A stretch of DNA of 33,131 nucleotides from the NCBI GenBank assembly GCA_013815585.1, contig JACDFU010000008.1, positions 1-33,131 of the forward strand, in the 5' to 3' direction. A model generated the notes under the pieces. The model was given only the letters and a program-made list of their open reading frames with translations. It made no database searches and was not told where the DNA came from. This stretch comes from Chloroflexota bacterium (GTDB lineage: Bacteria > Chloroflexota > Limnocylindria > Limnocylindrales > CSP1-4). Positions 23,343 through 30,101 of the stretch are shown one piece after another; position 1 is the first letter of the stretch; each line of letters starts with the position of its first letter. The position numbers and the translations under genes were made by a program.

Positions 23343-23834
23343 ATGACCGGCCATCAGAGCGGCGACCCGGCTCGCCGGGCGTCACGCCGCGGCCCGCCAG
23401 CGGTTCTCCTGCTCGCTGCCAGTCTGCTGGTCGCGGCCTGCTCGAGTAGCGCGGGCGCCCTGCCGACCTCCAGCGCCGAGACCGCACCCCCCGGGGCCAC
23501 GGGATCCACGGGCACCGCTCCGTCGGCATCGGCCGGAGGCGGTCCGGTCGGCGGTGTCGACAGCGTCGAGGAAGCGATCGCGGCGGTGGGCGAGCTTGAC
23601 TCCAACTTCCTGGGCTACGAGCCGCTCGACCCGAACGTGATCGGCGCATCCAACTGGGTGGAAGTCGAGGAGACCGCCGACGGGTACGCCCTCGTCTTCG
23701 TCAGCGGGTCAGGCGATTGTCCCGCTGGCTGCATCAACCGGTCGAACGTGAAGTTCAGCGTCGCGCGGGACGGTGCGGTCGAGCGCCGCTGCGAGTGGCA
23801 CACGGGCGACCAGGCCGCGGGCACTCCCTGCTGA
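23343..23834 (+). CDS. Small secreted lipoprotein, function unknown
   Basis: Predicted lipoprotein of 163 residues. After a basic start (RRASRRGP) comes a hydrophobic stretch ending in a lipobox LLVAAC-SS, so Cys about 37 would be lipidated and the protein anchored on the outer face of the membrane. A Ser/Thr/Ala/Pro linker follows, then a compact domain (SVEEAIAAVGELDSNFLGYEPLDPNVIGASNWVEVEETADGYALVFVSGSGDCPAGCINRSNVKFSVARDGAVERRCEWHTG) with four Cys that may form two disulfides. I do not recognise the domain. The track ORF begins at 22395, inside other genes; ATG 23343 is correct because it starts the signal sequence. Confidence 0.82.
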   Translation: MTGHQSGDPARRASRRGPPAVLLLAASLLVAACSSSAGALPTSSAETAPPGATGSTGTAPSASAGGGPVGGVDSVEEAIAAVGELDSNFLGYEPLDPNVIGASNWVEVEETADGYALVFVSGSGDCPAGCINRSNVKFSVARDGAVERRCEWHTGDQAAGTPC

Positions 23835-23857
23835 CGGTGCATTTCACGCTTGTGGAC

Positions 23858-23863
23858 TAAAGT
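23858..23863 (+). promoter_or_regulatory. Candidate -10 element for YHS gene
   Basis: TAAAGT in TGGACTAAAGTC, 57 bases before ATG 23921. Its -35 is unclear. Confidence 0.3.
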
Positions 23864-23920
23864 CTTCGGTGGCGCGCGGGTGGAACAGCCCGGCCCCGTG
23901 TCACCTGGAGGGCTCGCGAG

Positions 23921-24091
23921 ATGGCAACCGAGGTCGACCCGGTCTGCGGGATGCAAGTCGAAACGGAGGGAGCGCAGCTCGTCTCCGAGTACGACGGCAA
24001 GACTTACTACTTCTGCGGCAAGGGTTGCAAGCTGGATTTCGACGAGGATCCGAAGCGCTATCTCGATCCGAGCTACCAGCCGTCGATGTGA
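23921..24091 (+). CDS. YHS-domain protein (56 residues, missed by the ORF track)
   Basis: Tiny cytoplasmic protein, probably binding a metal ion. Translation gives MATEVDPVCGMQVETEGA...YDGKTYYFCGKGCKLDFDEDPKRYLDPSYQPSM. DPVCGM, the YYFCGKGCK cysteine pair and the F-x2-DPxRYL ending define the YHS domain, which also occurs at the N-terminus of copper P-type ATPases and in stand-alone proteins. ATG 23921 has GGAGGG eight bases upstream. No copper or heavy-metal ATPase is next to it, so its partner is unknown. Codon use matches its neighbours. Confidence 0.92.
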   Translation: MATEVDPVCGMQVETEGAQLVSEYDGKTYYFCGKGCKLDFDEDPKRYLDPSYQPSM

Positions 24092-24092
24092 C

Positions 24093-24146
24093 GTAAGCGG
24101 CCGGTAAGCGGCCGCCAACCGCGCGTCAACCGGCTCTCGCTAGCGT
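24093..24146 (+). promoter_or_regulatory. Candidate OmpR/PhoB-type operator: four 11-bp-phased repeats plus -10
   Basis: Four units read TAAGCGG, TAAGCGG, CAACCGC and CAACCGG. Their AA pairs lie at 24095, 24106, 24117 and 24128, a perfect 11-bp period; the first two units are identical over 11 bp (GTAAGCGGCCG). Seven bases after the last unit comes TAGCGT (24141-24146), a TANNNT -10. The same plan, direct 11-bp repeats replacing the -35, marks promoters activated by PhoB/PhoP-type winged-helix response regulators. The specific regulator is not known. Confidence 0.5.
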
Positions 24147-24208
24147 GCCGTCCGTCGCCATCCTGGGCGACCCGGGGAACGACACGAGGGCATGGAGGAT
24201 GCGCGGAT

Positions 24209-24391
24209 ATGCAGATCGTCATCACGCTCGTCGCCAGGACTGGGGCCGTGCTCAGTCAGCGACACACCCCAGCCGGCCTGCTCCTGCTCGTCGGGGGCCT
24301 CCTCGCCTTCGGCGTGGGTGGGTCGATCCCAGGCCTCGGCCTTACGCCTGACGGCTGGCTGAGTCCGCTTCCCTTTCGCTGGGCAACCTGA
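24209..24391 (+). CDS. Possible 60-residue membrane protein
   Basis: Short [63 protein letters not shown] with one clear hydrophobic segment ([17 protein letters not shown]). I know no homolog. Support is mostly contextual: a phased operator and TAGCGT lie 60-115 bases upstream, GAGG precedes the ATG by about ten bases, third codon positions are mostly G or C, and a 10-bp-stem hairpin begins six bases after the stop. It could instead be non-coding RNA between that promoter and hairpin. It fills most of the 442 bp YHS-ferredoxin gap. Confidence 0.45.
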   Translation: MQIVITLVARTGAVLSQRHTPAGLLLLVGGLLAFGVGGSIPGLGLTPDGWLSPLPFRWAT

Positions 24392-24396
24392 GCCAT

Positions 24397-24423
24397 CGGA
24401 CGCGCCAGCGCGTGGCGCGTCCG
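24397..24423 (+). terminator. Strong hairpin after the small ORF
   Basis: CGGACGCGCC pairs perfectly with GGCGCGTCCG around AGCGCGT. It begins six bases after the 60-residue ORF stop and is followed by CAAGTTATC, not a real T-tract. Likely terminator. Confidence 0.65.
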
Positions 24424-24435
24424 GCAAGTTATCGC

Positions 24436-24452
24436 TGACAGCCACGCTGTCA
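24436..24452. other. Small hairpin upstream of ferredoxin
   Basis: TGACAGC-CAC-GCTGTCA, a perfect 7-bp palindrome about 80 bases before the ferredoxin ATG. It may be an operator or part of the preceding terminator. Confidence 0.4.
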
Positions 24453-24492
24453 ATGGCGACGTCGCTCGGGGCTCGTCTGCGCTCGCCCGGGG

Positions 24493-24498
24493 TAAGAT
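24493..24498 (+). promoter_or_regulatory. Candidate -10 element for ferredoxin
   Basis: TAAGAT in GGGGTAAGATTG, 35 bases before ATG 24534, leaving a leader with GGAGAG as ribosome-binding site. Confidence 0.45.
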
Positions 24499-24533
24499 TG
24501 CCTCACTGCCGCGCGATCAAAGTGGAGAGCCCG

Positions 24534-24824
24534 ATGACGTACGTCATTGCCGAGCCCTGTATCGATCTCCTCGATCAGTCCTGCGTCTCGGTCTGCCCGG
24601 TGGACTGCATCCACTTCGAGCAGGGCGTGGATCGCAAGCTGTACATCGATCCGAACGAGTGCATCGACTGCGGTGCCTGCGAGCCGGAGTGCCCGGTGAC
24701 CGCGATCTACCCGGAGGACGCGCTTCCCGCCGAGTACGCGCAATACACGGAGCTCGATGCGCGCTGGTTCCAGGACAAGGACTCGGCCCGGGCGACCATC
24801 GACCAGTGGAAGCCTCCCGCCTGA
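24534..24824 (+). CDS. fdxA: 7Fe ferredoxin ([3Fe-4S][4Fe-4S])
   Basis: Low-potential electron carrier of 96 residues, cytoplasmic. The first cluster motif is C-x7-C-x3-CP ([15 protein letters not shown]), which usually holds a [3Fe-4S] cluster with the help of the distant Cys; the second is [12 protein letters not shown], a classic [4Fe-4S] site. [23 protein letters not shown] continues as in the FdxA/FdxC ferredoxins of Actinobacteria and Thermus. ATG 24534 ([11 protein letters not shown]) starts the family N-terminus and has GGAGAG upstream; the track start at 24453 is an extension. It is a single gene, convergent with the ABC permease gene only two bases after its stop. Confidence 0.94.
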   Translation: MTYVIAEPCIDLLDQSCVSVCPVDCIHFEQGVDRKLYIDPNECIDCGACEPECPVTAIYPEDALPAEYAQYTELDARWFQDKDSARATIDQWKPPA

Positions 24825-24826
24825 GC

Positions 24827-26086
24827 TCAGTCCCGGGCGAACACCGCCGAGGCCAGCTGGCGCAGGCTGGGCCGAACACCGTAGAGCAACAGGGTGGCGC
24901 GGAAGATTCGCGCTGACGCGACGGTAGCCAGCACCACGAACGCCACCAGCACGGCGAGGGAAAGGCCGATCAGCGGCCAGGGCGGTTCAGGCGCGACGAC
25001 CAGGAGCAGCAACGCCGACGCCGGGGCGGTCAGGGGAAGGAGCAGCAGGCCCGTGACCACCGGCGATCCGCTGTTGGTGAGGAACAGGGCGCTCAGGATG
25101 AGCGGAATGACGGCGAAGAATCCAAAGAAACCCGAGTACTGCTGGGCCTCGCGGGTACCCGGTGCCAGTGCGCCGATCGCGCTGAAGATGGCGCCGTAGG
25201 CGGCATAGCCGAGCACGAAGTAGACCAGCGCCAGGAGCAGTGCCTCCGGGCTCAGGTTGATCGGTCCCAGGTTCCCGCGCGATCCGAGCGCCGGCAGCGT
25301 GATGGCCGCCGTGGCGAGCCAGATAGCCACCTGCGTCAGCCCGGCACCGCCCAGGCCGATGATCTTGCCGGCCATCAGCGGCAGCGCCGGGATGGAACTG
25401 AGCAGGATCTCGACGACGCGGTTCTCCTTCTCCTCCGTGACCGACTGAAGGAGGTAGCCGCTGGTGATGAAGATGCTGATGACGAAGAAGGTGCTGAAGG
25501 CGTAGGGGACGATGAATCGGGCAGCAAGACCGTCGCTCGCCGGCGGGGCGCCATCCAGGCTTCGTTCGCGGACGGCGACGGGCTCCAGCAGCCGCTCGAC
25601 ACGGTCCGGCGGGAGCTGGATCTGCGCGGCCAGGCTTCGGCGAAGATAGTCGGCCAGCCCGTTCTCCTGTACCTGTCGGCGCTGGAGATCGCCCAGGTCC
25701 ACGCGGCCGCCGGAGGACACGGCAATACGTTCGACGACGCCGCTCGCCAGGTAGTCGTCCGCCAGGATATAGAGCTCGCGGCCGTTGCCCCGATCCAGTT
25801 CCGCCAGACCCGCCGCCCGATCCACCAGTCGGACCCGGAAGCCGTCCCTCGTCTCCTCCGCGAGGCCAAGCGACGACTCGTTTGCGAGCGTGATTGTCAC
25901 GTCCCCGCCTGCTCCGGCGAGTCCGTCGAGGGCGCCGCCGGCGAAGAAGCTGGCGATCCCCCCGATGATCCCGATGGAGAGAGGCAGCAGCAGGGTCCCG
26001 ACGATGAACCCCCGACGGCGCACCGTGCGCAGGTAATCGCGCTTCGCCACGAGCGCGATGAGCCGCAGGAACGATCGATCGATCAT
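24827..26086 (-). CDS. ABC-2 type exporter permease (NatB-like)
   Basis: Integral membrane partner of the ATPase encoded just upstream; 419 residues. The N-terminal membrane helix (GFIVGTLLLPLSIGIIGGIASFFAGG) is followed by a large extracytoplasmic domain (about 60-190), then five or so helices (VPYAFSTFFVISIFITSGYLLQSVTEEKENRVVEILLSS, LTQVAIWLATAAITL, ALLLALVYFVLGYAAYGAIFSAIGAL, FFGFFAVIPLILSALFL, PLIGLSLAVLVAFVVLATV). EEKENRVVEILLSS is the hallmark of the NatB/YhaP group. ATG 26086 lies 19 bp past the ATPase stop; the track start at 26134 would overlap it. Substrate unknown; Na+ or drug export in relatives. Confidence 0.92.
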   Translation of the reverse strand: MIDRSFLRLIALVAKRDYLRTVRRRGFIVGTLLLPLSIGIIGGIASFFAGGALDGLAGAGGDVTITLANESSLGLAEETRDGFRVRLVDRAAGLAELDRGNGRELYILADDYLASGVVERIAVSSGGRVDLGDLQRRQVQENGLADYLRRSLAAQIQLPPDRVERLLEPVAVRERSLDGAPPASDGLAARFIVPYAFSTFFVISIFITSGYLLQSVTEEKENRVVEILLSSIPALPLMAGKIIGLGGAGLTQVAIWLATAAITLPALGSRGNLGPINLSPEALLLALVYFVLGYAAYGAIFSAIGALAPGTREAQQYSGFFGFFAVIPLILSALFLTNSGSPVVTGLLLLPLTAPASALLLLVVAPEPPWPLIGLSLAVLVAFVVLATVASARIFRATLLLYGVRPSLRQLASAVFARD

Positions 26087-26105
26087 GCCGCTTCTTGGCA
26101 CCCGG

Positions 26106-27065
26106 TCATGGGACGCGCTCGGCGCGCCGATCACCCCGCACCGCCAGGATGAAGATCTCGTTGAGCGACGGAGAGGCGACCTCGAAGCGCTCGACGCGCG
26201 TATCGAGCGCGGCCAACTCCCTGAACAGGTCCTGTGGCGTTCGCCCGGGGCTCAGGATGTAGCGGACGGTACCGTCCACGCGCTGCGCCTCGGCCACGCT
26301 CCTGAGCGGGCCGGGGTCGGTCGGGACGGCCTCACCGCGCACGACAACGGCGCCGTCGCTGAACGCGGCGCGTACTTGCGGGATCGTCCCGTAAAGAAGG
26401 CGGCGACCGTGGTCGATGAGCAGGACACGATCGCAGAGGGCCTGCGCCTCTTCCATGTTGTGGGTGCTCATGATCACGGCCGCTCCGCGACTGCGCTGGC
26501 CAAGGACCACCCTTCGCAGCAGGTCCGCGTTGACCGGGTCGAGCCCCTGGAAGGGCTCATCGACGATCAGCAGGTCAGGCTCGTGCAGGATCGTGGCTAC
26601 GACCTGTGCCTTCTGGTGCATGCCCCGGCTGAGCTCGCTGGCGCGCTTGCGCATCGAATCGCCAAGCCCGACCTCTTCGAGCAACCTGGTCGCCCGCCGC
26701 CGTGCCTCGCGCGACGGAAGGCCCTTGAGCGAGCCGAAATAGGTCAGCGTGTCGAGGACCGAGACGTCCCGGTAGAGGCCGCGCTCCTCGGGGAGGTAGC
26801 CGATCCGGCGCTGATGCCGTGCACCTGGGGCGCCGCCGAAGACCGTGATCTCGCCCCGGTCGGGGCGGATGAGGTCAAGAATCATGCGCATCGTCGTGGT
26901 CTTGCCCGCGCCGTTGGGTCCTAGGAAGCCCAGCAGCTCCCCGGGCCGCACCTCGAAGGACAGGTCGCGCACCACGTCGACGCGTCCGAAGCGCTTCCAG
27001 GCCCGGTGGACGACGACGGTGGGCACGACCTGCGCGGGATTCGCGTCCGGCGTGATTGAGGTCAC
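26106..27065 (-). CDS. ABC transporter ATP-binding protein (NatA-like)
   Basis: Cytoplasmic ATPase of 319 residues driving the ABC-2 permease encoded next. Walker A is GPNGAGKTTTMRMI; the Q-loop region is GYLPEERGLYRDVSV; the signature motif is the degenerate LSRGMHQKAQ; Walker B is DLLIVDEPFQGLDP; the switch His lies in MSTHNMEEA. The C-terminal ~85 residues are the extra regulatory domain usual in this subgroup. The YLPEERGLY and GMHQK variants are typical of the NatA/YhaQ branch. The start is GTG 27065, nine bases after GACAAT. Divergent from the BtuF-like gene across 40 bp. Confidence 0.94.
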   Translation of the reverse strand: MTSITPDANPAQVVPTVVVHRAWKRFGRVDVVRDLSFEVRPGELLGFLGPNGAGKTTTMRMILDLIRPDRGEITVFGGAPGARHQRRIGYLPEERGLYRDVSVLDTLTYFGSLKGLPSREARRRATRLLEEVGLGDSMRKRASELSRGMHQKAQVVATILHEPDLLIVDEPFQGLDPVNADLLRRVVLGQRSRGAAVIMSTHNMEEAQALCDRVLLIDHGRRLLYGTIPQVRAAFSDGAVVVRGEAVPTDPGPLRSVAEAQRVDGTVRYILSPGRTPQDLFRELAALDTRVERFEVASPSLNEIFILAVRGDRRAERVP

Positions 27066-27093
27066 TGGCGCGGGATTGTCTCACCGCCACGGC

Positions 27094-27099
27094 TAGACT
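27094..27099 (+). promoter_or_regulatory. Candidate extended -10 for leaderless BtuF-like gene
   Basis: GGC-TAGACT then six bases (cgattt) then GTG 27106. No ribosome-binding site exists between. With only 40 bp separating it from the divergent ATPase gene, this is the clearest leaderless candidate in the window. Confidence 0.55.
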
Positions 27100-27105
27100 C
27101 GATTT

Positions 27106-28035
27106 GTGCGCATCGTCTCCCTCCTCCCCTCAGCCACCGAGATCGTCTTTGCCCTGGGCCTTGGGGACGAGCTGGTTGGTCGGACGCACGAGTGCGACTT
27201 CCCGGCGGGGGCGGCGCCGGTGCCGGTCATGACGGCAAGCGTCGGTGGGCAACCGACAGATACGAGCCGCGAAATCCACGATCGTGTCAGCGCATCCGTC
27301 CACGGTGGTAGCTCGATCTATCGACTCGACGAAGAGGCGCTCGCGGCCGCCCGGCCCGACCTGATCCTCACCCAGGAGCTGTGCGAGGTGTGCGCGGTGG
27401 GATACCGGGAGGTGACCGAGGCAGCCCGTGCGATCGTTGGCGAGGTCAGCGTGATCAGCCTGGAACCGACTTCGATCGAAGGCATTTTCAACACGATCTC
27501 GACCGTTGGCGCGATGGCTGACGCGGAGGATGAGGCAGTCGGACTCCTCGAGATCCTGCGCGAGCGTCTGGGTGACCTGGAGAACCGCGTCCTGCAGCGT
27601 CGCCTGGCCGGGATCCCGCCGCGCCGGGTCGCGGCCCTGGAGTGGCTCGACCCCCCGTTTGCTGCCGGCCACTGGGTGCCCGAGCAGGTCCGCCGTGCGG
27701 GCGGCTGGGAGCTCCTCGGACAGGAGGGCGAACGGTCCGTCGAGACGACCTGGGACCAGGTGCGCGAGGTGGACCCGGAGCAGCTGCTCTTGATGCCGTG
27801 CGGCCTGGACGCAAACGCCACGGCCGCCGAGTGGGAGCGGCTGTCCAAGCCGGGGTGGTTCCCCGAGCTGCGTGCGGTCCGCCGGCGGGAAGTGTTCGCC
27901 CTGGACGGCTCGGCCTATTTCAGCCGTCCCGGGCCGCGGGTCGTCGACGGCATCGCGATGCTGGCGGAGCTCTTCGACCCGCACGGATTCATCGACGAGG
28001 CGCCGCCCGACGGCTGGGTGCCGATCGACCCGTGA
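27106..28035 (+). CDS. BtuF/cobalamin-binding-like protein without signal peptide
   Basis: Resembles the periplasmic-binding-protein fold of helical-backbone type (BtuF/TroA-like), 309 residues. MRIVSLLPSATEIVFALGLGDELVGRTHECDFP is the typical start of the mature domain. TQELCEVCAVGYREV, ISLEPTSIEGIFNTI and FALDGSAYFSRPGPRVVDGIAMLAELFDP are the family's later signatures. There is no signal peptide or lipobox and the GTG start is fixed by the -10 spacing, so it is predicted cytoplasmic. Close relatives are labelled cobalamin-binding proteins, but a role in uptake is doubtful without export and without BtuCD nearby. Possibly enzymatic or sensory. Confidence 0.88.
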   Translation: MRIVSLLPSATEIVFALGLGDELVGRTHECDFPAGAAPVPVMTASVGGQPTDTSREIHDRVSASVHGGSSIYRLDEEALAAARPDLILTQELCEVCAVGYREVTEAARAIVGEVSVISLEPTSIEGIFNTISTVGAMADAEDEAVGLLEILRERLGDLENRVLQRRLAGIPPRRVAALEWLDPPFAAGHWVPEQVRRAGGWELLGQEGERSVETTWDQVREVDPEQLLLMPCGLDANATAAEWERLSKPGWFPELRAVRRREVFALDGSAYFSRPGPRVVDGIAMLAELFDPHGFIDEAPPDGWVPIDP

Positions 28036-28088
28036 CCGCAGCTCCAGGCATCGCCGTCGACGTCCAGTCCTAGCCGCAAGCCTGCTGC

Positions 28089-28865
28089 GTGCCCTTCCGC
28101 GCTTCCTTCGACTGCCTGTGGTGTGGTCGTCCGCACACGGCCCGTGGCGACGGCGACCTCGAGGGCTGGGCGCAGCTCTGCCCGGACTGCGTGGGCCGGG
28201 CGCAGGAGAACGAGTTCCTGCGTTACCGGGTGCGGGCCGCTTTGGCCGAACGAACCCGCGCCCTCGCCCCTTCGGGGGCCAACGTGCCCGTCGCTGCTGC
28301 GACCACCGTAGACGCGCCGTCGGCCAGCGACATCGACGATTGGTACCGGCGCCAGGGCCGCCACAGCCAGGGCCCGATCCAGGACCAGGTCTGGCACGCC
28401 GAGCTCGACACGGCGACAGCCTGGCTCGACCGGCTTCCGTGGCGCGGCGAACTGGTGGAGCTGGCGGCCGGCGTCGGGTGGTGGTCGCCGCTGCTGGCGC
28501 AGAAGGGTGAGCTTTCGCTCTACGACCAGTCTGAGTCGGCGCTCGACCGCGCCCGAGAGCGCCTGGTCGCCCATGGCCTCAAGGCCCATCTTCACGTGCG
28601 GGACCCGTGGGCGGAGCCGGACCGACAGGTCGACGGGCTCTTCACGGCTCGCTGGCTCAGCCGCCTCGGGCCGGCCGAGCTGCCGCGGTTCCTGGGCCTG
28701 GCAAAGTGGTGGCTGAAGCCTGGCGGGCTCTACGCGTTCATCGATGAGGCGGCTGGGGGGATCGACTCGGACGCGCTGGGACAGGCGCTTCTCGAGGCAC
28801 GGTTTCAGGCCGTGGAGACGAGCTCGACCGGCCGGTTTCTGATCATGGGTCGTGGCTCGGGCTGA
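28089..28865 (+). CDS. Class I SAM-dependent methyltransferase with N-terminal zinc-finger-like motif
   Basis: Protein of 258 residues, cytoplasmic. Residues 9-34 hold CLWCG...LCPDC, a likely small zinc site. A Rossmann methyltransferase domain follows from about 100: the SAM loop VELAAGVGWWSPLLA, the acidic end of strand 2 LSLYDQSESALDRARERL, and GLFTARWLSRLGPAELPRFLGLAKWWLKPGGLYAFID as motifs IV-V. The target molecule is unknown. The start GTG 28089 is taken from the track; I see neither a good ribosome-binding site nor a -10 at the usual spacing, and it sits 53 bp after the BtuF-like gene, so it may be co-transcribed. Confidence 0.82.
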   Translation: MPFRASFDCLWCGRPHTARGDGDLEGWAQLCPDCVGRAQENEFLRYRVRAALAERTRALAPSGANVPVAAATTVDAPSASDIDDWYRRQGRHSQGPIQDQVWHAELDTATAWLDRLPWRGELVELAAGVGWWSPLLAQKGELSLYDQSESALDRARERLVAHGLKAHLHVRDPWAEPDRQVDGLFTARWLSRLGPAELPRFLGLAKWWLKPGGLYAFIDEAAGGIDSDALGQALLEARFQAVETSSTGRFLIMGRGSG

Positions 28866-28915
28866 CCGATCGGATCTGTAGCGCTGATTACTGCCCCGAT
28901 GGCCCCGCGGGCCTT

Positions 28916-29089
28916 GTTTGTGTCATTCAGCAACCCCGGTAGTGGTATGCGGGATCGAGCCGCGCCGGCTGTGTCACTCAGCATCCCCGTTGGTATCCGA
29001 CACGCTCGTTGCCCTCGCGAGCGTGAGGCACTGGCCCAGACTCCGGAACTTGTGACATAACACCACCATGGTTCGTACCTGACACAAAC
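28916..29089. repeat. Degenerate repeat element with GTTTGTGTCA inverted ends
   Basis: The 338 bp gap before proC has no gene. GTTTGTGTCA at 28916-28925 recurs inverted and exact at 29080-29089, enclosing 174 bp. TGTGTCAyTCAGCAwCCCCG occurs directly twice, at 28919 and 28970 (18/20 identical, 51 bp apart). TTGTGACA at 29050 and TGACACAA at 29080 form a further inner inverted pair. No transposase fragment was found. It looks like a small non-autonomous element or piled-up insertion-sequence ends; no clear target duplication is visible. Confidence 0.55.
29001..29025. other. Hairpin inside the repeat element
   Basis: CACGCTCG (29001-29008) pairs perfectly with CGAGCGTG (29018-29025) around a 9-base loop. 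It could end transcription of the methyltransferase gene or be structural to the element. Confidence 0.4.
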
Positions 29090-29185
29090 GCTCTTGCCGC
29101 GACCAGAGGGACCATTGTTGGTGGCGCCGGGCCCGTCCCCTTACCGCTCGGGAGATCGAGGTCTCGTGAGCGGCCAGAACGCCGT

Positions 29186-29194
29186 GGCTATACT
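29186..29194 (+). promoter_or_regulatory. Extended -10 promoter element for proC
   Basis: GGC-TATACT, the best -10 in the window, ends nine bases before ATG 29204, so the leader is only about two or three bases. No ribosome-binding site is present. Confidence 0.55.
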
Positions 29195-29203
29195 CGCCGC
29201 CTC

Positions 29204-30067
29204 ATGTCGCTCCAGGACCGCACGATCGCCACGATCGGCTCGGGGGTCATGGCCGAGGCGATGATCGCTGGCCTTCTCCGGGGAGAGCAGCTCGGCGCCG
29301 ATCGGATCCTGGCCAGCCATCCGCGTCCAGATCGTCGGGAGGAACTCCAGCGGGAGTACTCGATCCGCACGGTGGAGTCGAACGTCGCGGCGGTGGAGCA
29401 GGCGGACGTGGTGGTCCTTGCCGTCAAGCCGCAGATGGTGGTTCGGGTGGGCCGGGAGATCGCACCGGCGCTGCGTGACGGTCAGCTGATCCTGAGCGTG
29501 GTCGCTGGAGCCACGACCACTGCGCTGGGCAACGTGCTGCAGCGCCATCAGATCGTGCGGGCGATGCCCAACACTCCAGCCCGGCTGGGCCGAGGCGTGA
29601 CCGTCTGGTACGCCACCCCCGACGTCACCGACGAGCAGCGCGATCAGGCAGGCGCCCTCCTCCAGACCCTGGGCGTTGAGCTGGAGGTCGACGACGAGAA
29701 GCTGGTCGCGATGGCCACGGCCGTCAGTGGTACCGGGCCGACGTATGTCTTCCTCGTCATGGAGGCACTCATCGACGCGGCGGTGCACCTCGGCTTTCCG
29801 CGGCACATGGCCCACGACCTGGTCCTGGAGACGCTGGAGGGCAGCACCCTGTTCGCGAAGGCGAGTGGCGAGCATCCTGCGCAGCTGCGCAACCTGGTCA
29901 CGTCCCCGGGCGGGACCAGCGCTGCGGCGCTGCATGAGCTCGAATCCGGTCGGCTTCGGACGGTGCTCTCAGAGGCCGTCTGGGCAGCGTTCCGCCGAAC
30001 CGAGGAGCTTGGCCGCCAGCTCGAGGACGCAACTGACGCCCCTGGGAGTAGGCCGGACCGTCGCTGA
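29204..30067 (+). CDS. proC: Pyrroline-5-carboxylate reductase
   Basis: Last step of proline synthesis: reduces 1-pyrroline-5-carboxylate with NAD(P)H; cytoplasmic, 287 residues, normal length. The N-terminal dinucleotide fold has ATIGSGVMAEAMIAGLL and VVVLAVKPQ; IVRAMPNTPARLGRGVTVW is the substrate-side signature; the C-terminal helical domain has VSGTGPTYVFLVMEALIDAAVHLGF and VTSPGGTSAAALHELE, the P5CR family motif. It begins ATG 29204 directly after a strong TATACT. It stands alone, with no other pro genes nearby. Confidence 0.96.
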   Translation: MSLQDRTIATIGSGVMAEAMIAGLLRGEQLGADRILASHPRPDRREELQREYSIRTVESNVAAVEQADVVVLAVKPQMVVRVGREIAPALRDGQLILSVVAGATTTALGNVLQRHQIVRAMPNTPARLGRGVTVWYATPDVTDEQRDQAGALLQTLGVELEVDDEKLVAMATAVSGTGPTYVFLVMEALIDAAVHLGFPRHMAHDLVLETLEGSTLFAKASGEHPAQLRNLVTSPGGTSAAALHELESGRLRTVLSEAVWAAFRRTEELGRQLEDATDAPGSRPDRR

Positions 30068-30101
30068 CGCGTCGGTCCCCAATTGGCGGCCCCCTGGGCG
30101 A

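Noticed and set aside
24140-24445. 101-residue minus-strand ORF in the YHS-ferredoxin gap
   Set aside because: It reads across the strong hairpin and the operator, is rich in Arg/Pro/Gly, and has no ribosome-binding site.
26072-26085. Tandem GATC run (cgatcgatcgatcat) at the permease start
   Set aside because: Three overlapping GATC sites are in the first codons (MIDRS) and can be explained by coding for Ile-Asp-Arg; no further signal.
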